From Canna indica (lineage: Eukaryota > Streptophyta > Magnoliopsida > Zingiberales > Cannaceae): a stretch of DNA of 64,000 nt. The notes under the pieces are model-generated. The model was not told where the DNA came from. It did no database searches and saw nothing but the letters and a program-made list of their open reading frames with translations. Positions 22,733 to 33,775 of the stretch are shown in pieces; the first letter of the stretch is position 1; each line of letters begins with the position of its first letter. The stretch is taken from assembly GCA_034359265.1 (NCBI GenBank), contig CP136890.1:30236501-30300500 (forward strand). Direction: 5' to 3'. A program made the translations under genes and the position numbers.

Positions 22733-24301
22733 ATGTTTACAACATTGATCTTAATCTCGATTTTGATGATAACAAACATGGAACTAGTGTTTCATTGAGA
22801 AATACTTTTAGGTTCCAAGTCGTTTAGCATACGACGTCCACGATCGGAAAAATCAGAGAAATCGACAAGGACGCTCGTAGACGCTCGGGATTCTTTGGAA
22901 AGTTAAAGTTTAGGTCTAGGATGTCTAGCTTATGTTGTAAATCCTCATGATGATGCATAAGAACCCAAAAAACAAAACCCGAACCCCAAAACATAAAAAA
23001 CCGAAAAATAAAAAATGGCCTTGGAATTCACTAACCCTAGGAAGCTCTGTGAAGGACTATATGACCAAGATATTTTCTTGGCACCAAAAGCCCCGGTAAT
23101 TGTTCCTTATGTAAAAATTAGTAAACGACATATTTTTATGGATTTTTTGGAAGCTTTTAACCTATGCATATTTGACCCAGGAGATTATAAAATTTTTGAT
23201 TTTTAGAAATTTATACTAGACCCAAAAAGTTAGATTTTGATTCTTAACGATTTTGATTTTTTAGATATTTTTATTCAATCCAAATGGGGGTAATCCTTAT
23301 ATAACATTTATGTTTTAAAATTAATAAATATTATATAAGTAGACTTAGTGAAGACAGAACCCATAAACGGGCAAACAAGCAGAAAAACAAGTCTAACCAA
23401 GCAGAAAAACAAGAATGAGAATGGGCAGAATGCCTTTGATCGCTCGGTCGATCAACCGATGATCGACCGACAAACGATCGGACGGCGATAAACAGCTAGT
23501 TTCCGAGCCGTTGAACAGTGTTTCACCCGAGCCCACTTCATGGCTCTATAAATATTGATGCCCCAGCCTTTCTTTGACTACCTTGATCACTCCTAACCTT
23601 CTTGAGCCATCTTGTGAGCATTCCCAAGCTTTATTGAGCCAATTCTTGTGGAAACCCTAGCTTTGATCTATCATCTCTTTGATTGAGCCTTACATTCATT
23701 ATTTCATCATCAAAGGCATCAAGAGGAAGGTAGGAATCTTGTTGTGGAGCTAAGTACTTTATTATTTGATTTATTGCTTTATTTATTATTGTATTTTGTT
23801 GTTTATTTCATTGTATTTGAACTTGTGTAAACCAAGTGTGCTAGGTTGATTGAGTTGGTGGTTGTCTTGGTGCATGTTAAGGCTTTAATCCACCATTGTA
23901 AACTTAGTTTAGTTGTCCCTTAGGTTGATGTGAGAGAGTGCTCTTGGTAGGAAGGTGGATACTTCAGGGTGTGGAAGTGCCTTCGATTTGAGAGCGAAGA
24001 TTTTTCGGTGTAATGTCCCCTTTGGAAGGGAAACAATTAGTCTAGTAAACTTAAGTTTGGAAATCCTAAGTGGGGTGCTTAGTTAGTAGAGTAGGCATTG
24101 AGGCCGAACTACTATAAATCTCATTGTGTTAGCATTGCTATCTTTGTTTGTGTTTAATTGTTTTATTATCGTTTCCGCATTTAGTCGATAAATTGTAATT
24201 TGCCTAAGTAATTTAAGAAAAGATTTAAATTGGAATTAGGCAAAAAGAATTTAGTTGACACATTATTCACGCCCCCCTCTAGTGTGACCATTTCACCAAC
24301 A
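22733..24301 (+). mobile_element. Family C solo LTR
   Basis: TGTTGGCC...CACCAACA, 1569 bp, with TATAAATA at 23547-23554, a GGTCGATC block just upstream, and a CCCCCCTCTAGTGTGACC end. No internal sequence adjoins. Flanks AACCG (22728-22732) and AACTG (24302-24306) agree at four of five bases, fitting a worn 5-bp target duplication. The small frame at 23015-23206 lies in U3 and is not a gene. Confidence 0.85.
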
Positions 24302-24550
24302 AACTGAAGGGTCGCAAAAGCGATAACTCCAATTCTCACTGAGGTCTCTTGATCAACGTATCAGCCGAAGACCCAATCGACGCCTCTCTATCAAAAGAAG
24401 ATTAGAAGCCGACACTACTTAGAACTCAGCATGAAGTCCTCAGACTTCGACCAAGCTCGGGGGCTGTGAGGACTGGACTAGCACCTTTGGGCCCGATTGA
24501 ATTAGGCTCAGAAGTGCCCATACTCATGGACCAAACTCAAGTCAAGCCAA
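24302..24550 (+). mobile_element. Family E gypsy LTR fragment
   Basis: Matches 40130-40270 in GAAGTCCTC, AAGCTCGGGGGCTGTG, GGACTGGACTA and ACTCAAGTCAAG. It is cut at CAA by the CACTA element and resumes at 31777. Confidence 0.65.
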
Positions 24551-24905
24551 CACTACTAGAAAAATGGGCATCAGCAACGGCTGATGCCGTTGCTGAGCCG
24601 TTGCTGAAGCGCATCAGCAACGGCCACACCGTTGCAATAGCGCTGTGACAGAAAGTCGCGTTGCTGATAACTTAGCAACGGTTCAGCAACGGTCGCTCGG
24701 GCCGTCGCTAAAACTATTATCAGCAACGGTTTTGCCACAGACCCGGAGCCGTTGCTGATAACATTAATAGCAACGACCAATGAGTCCGTAGCAACGCCGT
24801 TAGTAAAACCCCGTCGCTAAGCCGTTGCTGTAGGTCATCAGCAACGGCTTTCGATACACTTTTAGCAACGGCGTTCCCACGGACGGCCGTGGGAACGCCG
24901 TTGCT
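24551..24905. repeat. Left subterminal repeat array of CACTA copy 1
   Basis: Many direct and inverted copies of CAGCAACGGC / GCCGTTGCTG. In maize En/Spm such subterminal repeats bind TNPA and are needed for transposition; the same role is inferred here. Confidence 0.85.
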
Positions 24906-25195
24906 GATGATGCCAACTGGGAAACAAGAAAATTTTATATTTCCAATTTCCCCAATTTCCATTGATACATCGATACATTATTTGATACATAACTCACACA
25001 CCCATATCCTCATACACACATTCATTCACACATCACAAACACACCAAGATATACATCAAAACAATTATATTTCTATTGATAATTATCCACGATAGTATAA
25101 AAACAATTCAAATGAAAAATTGAAGTATCAATATCCAAACAAAATAAGTTACACAAGTTCAATATCTCAGTAACAAAGTCAATATAAAAAAAATC

Positions 25196-26737
25196 TCACG
25201 ATGACGATGGAGGATGGCCTGGATCATATGGCGGGGTCTGGAGTGCTTGAGTGTACACCGGCGTGGACTGACTCGAAGACGATGGATTAGATGATGCCGA
25301 AGAGATGCCTGCTTCGGGATGACCTGACATGTTACGTAGCATAGCTTGTATATCCGCCATCATCTGACTCTGGCGCGCCATTATCTCAGTCTGACGCGCG
25401 ACCGTGTCCTCTAGAGTCCTTATTCTGGTACTATGATCATAACTGGATCTAGAGGTGGACGGCCGCTCACCAGCGACCGGAGGGGTCGATGCCCCAAGTG
25501 GCCCTAGTACGGCTCGCGCATGACCACTATCTGCGAAGCCATATACGCGGCCATGGTCCCAGCCACCTGCGGCCTCGACCCACGATGCTGCGTCAAAGTC
25601 CTCGGGGGTACCCCCGCGCTGCACCACCGTCTGGCTGTAGGTCTCCTACTCGAGTTTGATTTTTTGTTTAATATTTATCATAAAACTTAAATTATAAATA
25701 TATAATGAATAATTTAAACAAATATATAATTACCATAATGTATGCAGCGCGGTTGTCGATGTACTCCCCCGTCCCATGTGCTCGACGGTGAGTCCGCTCA
25801 AACACCGCCATCGGGGAGGGTCGCTGGACAGTCCCGTCATCCGACACCGTCGTCTACATTTACAAAACAAATACATTAATTAGTACACATAGTAACAAAT
25901 AAAATATATAATTAAAAGATATACTTACCATACGGTTTGCGTGCACTGCAAATGCAACAGAGCCGTCGGTGTGACGCGCTGCTCCCCCCGACATGCGATT
26001 TCTAGCCGCATTCCGAGAAACCTCCTGCCATCGATCCGTCGACCATATCTCCACGAGCTGGTCCCATATATCCGGAGTAATCCAACCGGGACCGTATCCC
26101 CGAGTCTCCGCAATGTTAGTGGTCCCAGCTCGGGCCATCGCTTGGGACCGAGCCTGCCCCAGCTGCCCGTTGTACCTTGCCCGGGAAATAGCCTCCCAGG
26201 CAGCATAAATGAAGGGCCTCTGGTCCTCGTCCCATGTATAGCGAGCCTGCAAAATAATAATATCAGTACCAATATTAATATATCATCATGCATGTAAAAA
26301 ATAATAATAATACGTGCCTCAAACTCGCGCCATAACATGTCGACGTGCTCGCTAGGCACGTGAGACCACGTAGGCCATGCCCCGTGCATGTATCGTTGAA
26401 TAGTAGAAGAAATGCTCCTCGGCACTTCTTCTTGCTCGAACCTGCACAACAAAAATAAATTTTAATATTATATTATGATATAATGAATTTGTAATGATTC
26501 ATAATTCATTATATATTACCGCTCCCCAATCACGCTAATCAATCTACGTGACTCTGTGGCTAGTGGAGGCTGCCACCTGTTCGGCCCGCGTGGCCGCCTA
26601 TGTCTGGATGTACTAGCCTCGGCAGTATCATCCTCATGAGGATCAGCTACAGGAGGATCAGCAGCATGAGTAAGTGCTGGAGTCTCACCGATCGGAGACT
26701 CCGAAACTCTCCTGCGTCGATAACCACGACCAGACAT
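25196..26737 (-). CDS. TNPA-like CACTA transposase accessory protein
   Basis: Five exons on the minus strand give a continuous 409-residue frame: 26520-26737, 26318-26441, 25929-26246, 25734-25853, 25196-25645. Exon 3 (ARYTWDEDQRPFIYAAW ... RNRMSGG) is the plant transposase Ptta/En/Spm family (transposase_24) core. The last exon has a coiled coil (TLEDTVARQTEIMARQSQMM) and a serine/proline tail. The start ATG lies 2 bp after a splice-acceptor-like GTTCGACAG, 75 bp downstream of the tnp2 stop, suggesting production by splicing from the upstream promoter. Intron 2 appears to use a GC donor (GAG|GCACGT). The family is thought to bind subterminal repeats. Ten residue differences from the copy at 37915-39456. 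Confidence 0.8.
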
Positions 26738-26812
26738 ATCTGTCGAACAGACATATAATCAGATTATTGTATAAATAGTAGAGATATATTTAATAAAATA
26801 TATACTTTACAA

Positions 26813-29800
26813 TTATTCTTCATCATCTGAATAATAGTCTTCGAATTCTTCTTCTTCTTCCTCTTCTTCCTCTTCTTCATCTTCTTCATCTCCAGCTTCC
26901 TCAATTTCATGATCGTCATCATCAGCATATTCAACTTCTAATTGAATTGACGTTGTGTCTGCATCCTCGAGTATTGGAATAATACGATCCACAGCAGGAA
27001 GATCATCTTCTTGATAGAAACCAGGAGGATCATTTTCTCCTACTATCGGATCAATTTTTCCTCTACCTTTTGTCTTACAGACTACACGCCAATCTGCTCT
27101 ATCTTTATTATGAGCCAGATACTTCATCTCCAGCTTGTGATGCCAATATAAAAGGCTCATTTGCTGCCAATTTCGATTTGTAATTAACCTCAACAAGTTT
27201 GTATTTTGGATGAACTTTCATGCCTCTTTCTGTTGTATCGAACCAATGACATCTAAATAGGATCACTGATTTCAAGCCGAAGTAGTGCAACTCTATCACT
27301 TCTTCCACCAGTCCATAAAAATCCATATCACATTCAACATAGGTTGTCCCTTTCACGCAGACCCCAGCATTCATCGTCTTCTTTGCAAATGAATATTCAA
27401 CCGTGTGAAATTTATACCCGTTAACAAAATATCCGCTATAGCACGACACAAGTCGCGACGGTCCACTAACAAACTCAAATATTCTTTCATCTATTTCAGC
27501 TCTGTGATCTTTGCTGTAAGTCTGAATCCAAGTAGGGAAATCACGATTCCGTAATCTCTCCAATTCTTGATCGTTGTGAATAGAGTATTTTTGCACCATC
27601 TCAATGTCAAATATTTCAATGAATTGTTCAATCTCTGAACAATTGAGTAATACATACAAGTGTGCCAAATGATACTCTTCATCGCTTAAGTGTCGAGATG
27701 GACGAGAACCAAAAGCACGACCAGAGTGATAAAATATATTTAAACGTCCATCTGGATGTCGAACACCCCCGTCGTCATTACGTGGAAGACGATCAAATCT
27801 TGTCTGTACTGTCGATTCAAAGTAAAATGAGCAGAATGTTGAAATTTCTTGGATGATATACGATTCAGATATTGATCCTTCAACAGCTGCGGTGTTCTTT
27901 ACTTTTTTCTTCAGACGATTCATGTATCTTTCAAATAAGTACATCCAACGATATTGAACGGGGCCACCAACTCGTGCCTCGTATGCCAAGTGTATCGGTA
28001 GATGCTCCATCGAGTTAAAAAATGCAGGAGGGAAAAACTGCTCCAGCTTGCATATGATTTCAACAATATTATTTTCAAGTGTTGACATATCTTCGACTCG
28101 AAGGACATTTGCACAGATGCTTCTAAAAAACATACTTAATTCAGTCAACGGACCCCAAATATTATCAGGTAGAAGATCTCGAAATGCGATCGGAAGTAAT
28201 CTCTGCATGAATACATGACAATCATGGCTCTTCATCCCTGATATTTTGCAATCATCGACGTTCACACATCGAGATAAGTTTGAAGCATATCCATCGGGTA
28301 ATCTGAGTTCTTTTACCCATTGACAAACATCTTTGATCTGTTGTTTATTTAACACATATAGGGCCTTCGGTTTCAGATATCGTCCGTTGACCTCTTGTAA
28401 CTCCAACTCTGGTCTTTTACAAAGTATTTTTAGATCATGTCGGGCTTTGACATTATCTTTAGTTTTTCCAGAAATATCCATCACAGTGTTGAAAATATTA
28501 TCAAACACATTTTTTTCAATGTGCATGACATCTAAATTATGTCGAATCAATAATGAACTCCAATAGGGCAATTCCCAAAAGATATTTTTTTTCACCCAGT
28601 TGTGTGTTTGGCCAAAACCTGACACTCTTTCATTGCGACCAAATACTATATCTGGAAGTGCTGAAACACGTGCTAATATTTGTTCACCAGACAACATCGG
28701 TGGTGGCCCATCTCTTTCGACTCTGCCCTTAGTAAATTTATTACGATTCCTTCGATACTGGTGATTAACCGGTAGGAATCGACGATGACAATCAAAGAAT
28801 GAGATTTTTCATCTGTTCTGAAGATTGATTGATTTAGAGTGTTCCATACAATACGGGCAAGAGAGTCGGCCGTGAGTGCTCCAACCCGACAACATGCCGT
28901 ACGCGGGGAAATCATTGATTGTCCACAAGACCGCGGCCTTTAAATTGAAGTTTTGCTTCCGATGACAATCATAAGTGACAGCTCCCTCAGTCCACAATGT
29001 TTTCAATTCATCTATCAAGGGTCTGAGAAATATGTCAATTTCTTTTCGCGGACCCTTAGGACCCGGAATAATCATCGAAAGATAAATAAATTCATCTTTC
29101 ATGCACATTGACGGTGGCAAATTATAAACTGTCAGCAGCACTGGACAAACTGAATAAGGAGTTGCAGAATGTCCAAACGGATTAAAACCATCTGTGCACA
29201 ATCCCAATCTGATATTTCTAGTATCCCTAGCAAATGAAGGATAACATGTATCCAAATGTTTTCATGCTTCACTGTCAGATGGATGAGTCATTACTGTATC
29301 ATCACGACTTCTTGCATGCCAACTCATGTAGGGGGCTGTCTTTTCCGACATGAATAATCTTTGAAGCCTCGGTGTTAGTGGAAAATACCGAAGCACCTTA
29401 AACGGGATATTTTTTCTGTCGGACCGATTTCTTCTCCTTGTAACGAGGGTGTTGACATACAGGGCATTTATCCAACTGCACATTTTCTTTATAATATAAA
29501 ATGCAGTTATTTTGGCACGCGTGTATTTTTTCGTACCCAAGCCCCAATTTTCTCATTAGCTTTTTAGTCTTATAAAAAGTAGGCTCAAACTTGTTATCAG
29601 TAGGTAGTATTCCATTAATCAATTTAGCAATCCGATCATACGCAACTCCGCTGATATTACAATCGGCCTTGATGTTTAAGAGCTGTGTCATTGCTGAAAA
29701 CCTAGTGTATTTAGGACAATTCTCATACAAAGGTTCATCGGCAGCTTTCAACATCTCATAAAATTCTGCAGCTTCTTTATTCGGTAATTCAATCTCTACC

Positions 29801-30277
29801 GTAGTTTGTACTTCTGTGATATCAACCGTTGTAGTATCTGGTGGGACTGATGTCTGAAGATCTGGCCGATCAACATTATCATTCAGGTGGAATTGACCCC
29901 CAAGACTATCAAGTATCATAGTTCTATAAGGATTACATTGACTGGATGAAGAAGCACCAGCAGAGGAAGATTCACCATATGTCTGAACGACAGGATTGCT
30001 CGATGTCCCGACTTCGCGTGACTCCCCGTGACAAGTCCATAGAAAATATCTTGGTGCAAATCCTTTAATTGGTATATAGATGCAGAGTGACAGTCTCCCG
30101 ATCCAAATATCGTCCATTTGAACAAATGCAGCATGGACATCGGATTTGATCACCCATGCTAACGAAATTCCGATTCGAATAGGCGAAATTTAGGAAGTAC
30201 GTTACGCCTAATCGAAACTCATTCGTTAAAGCTCCACGAGCAAGACGTCGGTACATCCAACTTCGATCAGCCGACAT
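26813..30277 (-). pseudogene. tnp2-type CACTA transposase, broken
   Basis: Domains on the minus strand: transposase-associated domain (MSADRSWMYRR; RCPCCICSNGRYLDR), tnp2 (SRDDTVMTHPSDSEAW; NLDVMHIEKNVFDNI), DUF4218 (FRDLLPDNIWGPLTELSMFF), DUF4216 (VILFRCHWFDTTERGMKVHP), and an acidic C terminus ending DYYSDDEE. It would encode the catalytic transposase. Lesions relative to the copy at 46995-48484: a 4-bp insertion near 30070, one extra T near 29405, TGG to TGA at 29262-29264, CGA to TGA at 28809-28811, plus a frame change near 27120. I place the start at 30277, at MSADRSW, rather than at the earlier in-frame ATG at 30298, because it follows a GATTGACAG acceptor. Confidence 0.85.
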
Positions 30278-30320
30278 GATTCTGTCAATCAATGACAATT
30301 TCTTTGGTTAATGTCTTTAG

Positions 30321-30570
30321 GTGAGATTGTCCTATTCCATTCGGGATTTATGTTATTCGTATTGCACTTACATTTTTATTTTAACTGTTAACTAATTATT
30401 CTAAATTTCGACAGCATCTCCCTACAGTTCTCCGAATACGCATATCATCTGGGCGCGTATCGGAGAACAAGAGAGATGTTGCCGAATTTTAGAATAATTA
30501 GTTAACAGTTAAAATAAAAACGTAAGTGCAGTACAAATAACTATATTCCCAAATTTTCCAATCAGGGACA
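30321..30570. other. Long inverted repeat (hairpin) in the transposase leader intron
   Basis: Arms at about 30352-30441 and 30454-30541 match almost throughout (GTTAACTAATTATTCTAAA in one arm, its complement in the other), with weaker pairing out to about 30321 and 30570. The stem top is GTTCTCCGAATACGC / GCGTATCGGAGAAC around a short ATATCATCTGG loop. The same hairpin lies at 48521-48770, and a diverged one at 41960-42195. Confidence 0.85.
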
Positions 30571-30738
30571 ATTCAAGAATTGTACGTCGTATAAAAGATC
30601 ATCTACTTCTTTTACACGAACATACAATTCCCGAACGGATCTAAGGTTTTGCTAAATCATATCCGATTCGTCGATGCGTACGTGAAACATATCAACTCGT
30701 CGGATGGATGATTATTTTCTAAATGTTTCGAGACAGTT

Positions 30739-31062
30739 CGAGTCCATATTGGACGATTTCGACGCGCGTCCGAAGTGGACGATTCCGGCGCGAGTCCGAA
30801 GTGGACGATTCCGGCGCGAGTCCGAATTGGACGATTCTGGCGTGCGTCCGAAGTGGACGATTCCAGCACGAGTCCGAATTGGACGATTCCGACGCGTGTC
30901 CGAAGTGGACGATTCCGGCGCGAGTCCGAATTGGACGATTCCGGCGCGCGTCCGAAGTGGACGATTCCGGCGCGTGTCCGAAGTGGACGATTCCGGCGCG
31001 CGTCCGAAGTGGACAAACCGGCGCGCGTCCGAAGTGGACGATTCTGGCGCGCGTCCGAAATT
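30739..31062. repeat. 26-bp minisatellite in the leader intron
   Basis: About 12 units of GCGCGAGTCCGAAGTGGACGATTCCG, varying as AGTGG/ATTGG and GCGAG/GCGCG/GCGTG. Since 26 is not a multiple of three, all frames stay open, which produces spurious overlapping ORFs on both strands. Confidence 0.95.
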
Positions 31063-31196
31063 AATCTAAACCCTAATAATTAATCTAACAAATTAAATAA
31101 TTAATCTAAACAATTAATTAACAATTATCAAACAAAATAAAATATATATATAATTATAAATTCCGACGCCGGAGTCCACCCTCCGGCGCCGGCGTA

Positions 31197-31225
31197 CAGT
31201 GGCCGGACACACTGTCCGGCCACTG
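31197..31225. promoter_or_regulatory. Perfect GC-rich palindrome in the transposase leader
   Basis: CAGTGGCCGGACA and TGTCCGGCCACTG, 13-bp arms around CAC, just inside the leader intron. Copy 3 has the same palindrome at about 49207-49235 with one arm changed (GGCCAATG). Confidence 0.7.
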
Positions 31226-31343
31226 TAGAAGGTCCGGCGGCGGCCATCGGCCGCCCGCCACCGGCCGAAACCCTAGAGATAGGGTTTCGGTCGGATTGAT
31301 TCCCGCCGGCCGCAGGGAAGAGACGGCCGGCCGATCAACATAC

Positions 31344-31465
31344 CTGAACAAGTCGGCTTCGTCGGCATCGTCGGCGTCGACAGCGGCGGCGAGAGGCATC
31401 GGCAGGAGCGGCGGCGGCAGCAGCGGGAGGAAGAAGGGTCGGGCGCGAGAGTGTGCCCTATATAA
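31344..31465 (-). promoter_or_regulatory. Transposase promoter and non-coding first exon
   Basis: A TATATA core (plus 31459-31465) lies at the inner edge of the subterminal repeats. Leftward follows a GC-rich leader ending in CAG|GTATGT, a strong donor whose exon ends at 31344. Copy 3 conserves both the TATATA (49476-49482) and the donor (exon end 49356) although the leader sequence between has diverged and its frames are not conserved, so it is non-coding. Confidence 0.65.
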
Positions 31466-31776
31466 ACTTATCAGCAACAGCTCACTCGCCCGTTAGAAAG
31501 CCGTTGCTAATAAGTTATCATCAGCAACGGCTCACTTGTCCGTTAGCAAGCCGTTGCTGATAATTAAAATATCAGCAACGACTCGCCTTTCCGTCAGAAA
31601 GCCGTTGCTGATAATTAAAATAATCAGCAACGGCTCGGGTTTCCGTTAGAACGCCATTGCAGATACAAATATCTGCAACGGCTCGGGCGGCCGTAAGAAT
31701 ACCGTTGCAAATAGCAACGGCTCGAGCGGCCGTACGTTGCTGATAGCCGTTGCTGAAGACCTAATTTCTAGTAGTG
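31466..31776. repeat. Right subterminal repeat array of CACTA copy 1
   Basis: Repeats of ATCAGCAACGGCTC and GTTAGAAAGCCGTTGCTGAT alternate in inverted pairs up to the terminal TTTCTAGTAGTG. Confidence 0.85.
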
Positions 31777-32130
31777 CAAGCGCCTTAGCTCGGGGGCTCC
31801 AACCGACCATACAAGGATATTTGCATCCTCATTAATTACGATGGGTTCGATAATTACGAGCGTGATATCTCTAGGATCAGTCTCGACTCATTCTAAGCAA
31901 CATCTCTACGAGATCACCGGGCGACATCATCACAAAACATCCCCCATCATGCACTATATACAGACACGACGTTCCTCAGGTACCCTAGATTCCAATTTTT
32001 ATTACCTTCATCTGGAACTCATTCTTACTTGAGTGTTAGAGTGACTTTTGAATGTCCTCCCACCGGAGTTGTACCTGACTAGGACACGCACCAGAGCGCA
32101 TCGCTCTGACTTCAGGCAAGAATAAGTCAT
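31777..32130 (+). mobile_element. Family E gypsy LTR, 3' part
   Basis: Continues 24302-24550 after the CACTA insertion. It parallels 40275-40620 and 50490-50830: CCATACAAGGATA, ACTATATACAGACACGAC (promoter-like), TACTTGAGTGTTAGAGTG and CGCATCGCTCTGACTTCAGG. The right border is approximate. Confidence 0.6.
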
Positions 32131-33775
32131 TTAATAATATTAGTTTTACTTCAATGATTAGCTTTCTAGCAAAAGTTTGATAAGTTTATGGTTGTGTTTG
32201 CAAACTAATATTAGATGTTTACGTTTATCCCCACAAAGTTTGTTAGAGTACCAACTTATACACGTGTGAATTGTGATTGTTTGAATTGCGATTGCATTTT
32301 TTCTATTAATTATAATATTTTAAGAAGCATAAACATTAGCTATATTAATACTTTTATAGTTAAACATATACCGTCTCTAATCCTATTTTTTTAAGCAAAA
32401 TCATTTGCTTCTATTTAATTTTTAGAAGCAATTATTTAACTTTTAGATGCAATATATAGTTGTTGAAATACTGAGGTTGCATAATGATGAATTATTCTTA
32501 TTTTTGGTACACTGAGAAACACTGATTTTTATTGTTTTAGGCTCAGATTCTCATGTATGACTGGTGCAGAGTCTTTGGATTTCTAGTGTCCATAGAGAGG
32601 AGATATCATTTGCATACCTTCTTAGTTGTTCTTTCTCCTATTTTAGGTTGAACTTTCTCACTAGAGTCAATTTTATTATGATATTCCATAAATCATAAGC
32701 TTGTTTAACCTTTCGCATGCTTGGTTAATGAGGTTTTGACTTATTATATGTTTTCTAATCCATTTGGTTGTTCCCTTGTAAATTACAGTCCATAGTTGTT
32801 TTCTTCCTTAGAGTATCTTTGTTGTGTATTTTCTGGGTGATATCCTTCATTCGAGAATTAATCCTAATTATGTCGTTTGACCATTATTGGTACATTCGTA
32901 AGTTGAGCATCTTGGTCGATGTTATAATTTGATTCCAATTGCTCTATTTGAAATTATAGTCCCTTACAATAATAAGCCATGGCTAGTCGACATTATTTGG
33001 GTACTTCCGCAATCATTTGCCTAAAGTGCATATTTTGCATCCAAGGTTGAGGATACCTGGTCCTTATTTTTCAAGCAACTTACTATTGGCCTTATTAATA
33101 TTTAGGATACCTAGCTAGCCCTTTTCTAAGTGTGACAGTTGATAAGACTGAGCCTAATTGCTTTTCATGGAGCTAGGCTTTTTTTTCTCCAACAAGTGGA
33201 TATCAATAGGAGTTCTTGATTCTCTCTATGGAAAGTGAGAAGCTGTGTTACAAGGGATTTGTATTTTTTTTACAATCTAGATGCTCTGCAATAATTTTCG
33301 CATTATGTTCATCATCCTTAAAACAAATAATTGAATTTTTGGTGACATTAATCTCAAGATTGGTTACTTCATCCAAAGAATTCCCATGGAAGATTAATAT
33401 GTAAATCTACTTATTTGAATAATTATATGCTATCTCTAGTGATTTCCTCTGCCACCGTAGAAATAAGAGTATGACATTCTCAAAGGACATGTTTGCTTCA
33501 TAGAATAAGGGATGGTAGGATTAGGGATGAACTAACATACATCGTTTGTTTAGTGCATGAATTGAAAGAAAATAAAAATAAAAAAATATAAAATTAATTT
33601 TATATCCAATGCATATCGAATTTAAGAAATTCATATCCAGTCCTCCCTCATTTTATTATCTAATTCTATCCAATGAAGCAAACATACTACAAGAGCCTTT
33701 TCATGTAGCTGTTGTTGCAAGTATAACAAGCCAGGGTGACAATAGCTCTCACCTAACTTCATGTTCGCACTTCGG
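32131..33775. other. AT-rich intergenic DNA
   Basis: No gene, repeat array or terminal repeat recognised. Short frames are isolated and lack family signatures. Confidence 0.5.

Larger units (their letters stand above)
24551..31776 (-). mobile_element. CACTA (En/Spm) DNA transposon, copy 1, full length
   Basis: Ends are CACTACTAGAAA at the left and TTTCTAGTAGTG at the right, perfect 12-bp inverted repeats, flanked on both sides by CAA, the expected 3-bp target duplication. Both ends carry arrays of CAGCAACGGC repeats. Genes run leftward: promoter and leader (31465-31344), leader intron, tnp2 (30277-26813, broken) and TNPA-like (26737-25196, open). Length 7226 bp. Confidence 0.95.

Noticed and set aside
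25941..26297. Antisense frame within the TNPA-like gene
   Set aside because: Shadow of the coding strand; no signature.
25925..26452. 175-codon frame spanning exons 2-3 of the TNPA-like gene
   Set aside because: It reads through an intron and then in the wrong frame for the conserved exon 3 domain.
30657..31083. Four overlapping frames over 100 codons on both strands
   Set aside because: They are produced by the 26-bp minisatellite, which keeps every frame open; the short allele at 48945-49042 does not preserve them.
31154..31477. 107-codon minus-strand frame starting MLISLYR, with a counterpart at 49183-49494
   Set aside because: The first residues come from the conserved TATATA region; beyond them the frames shift between copies and share no protein sequence. 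Non-coding leader.
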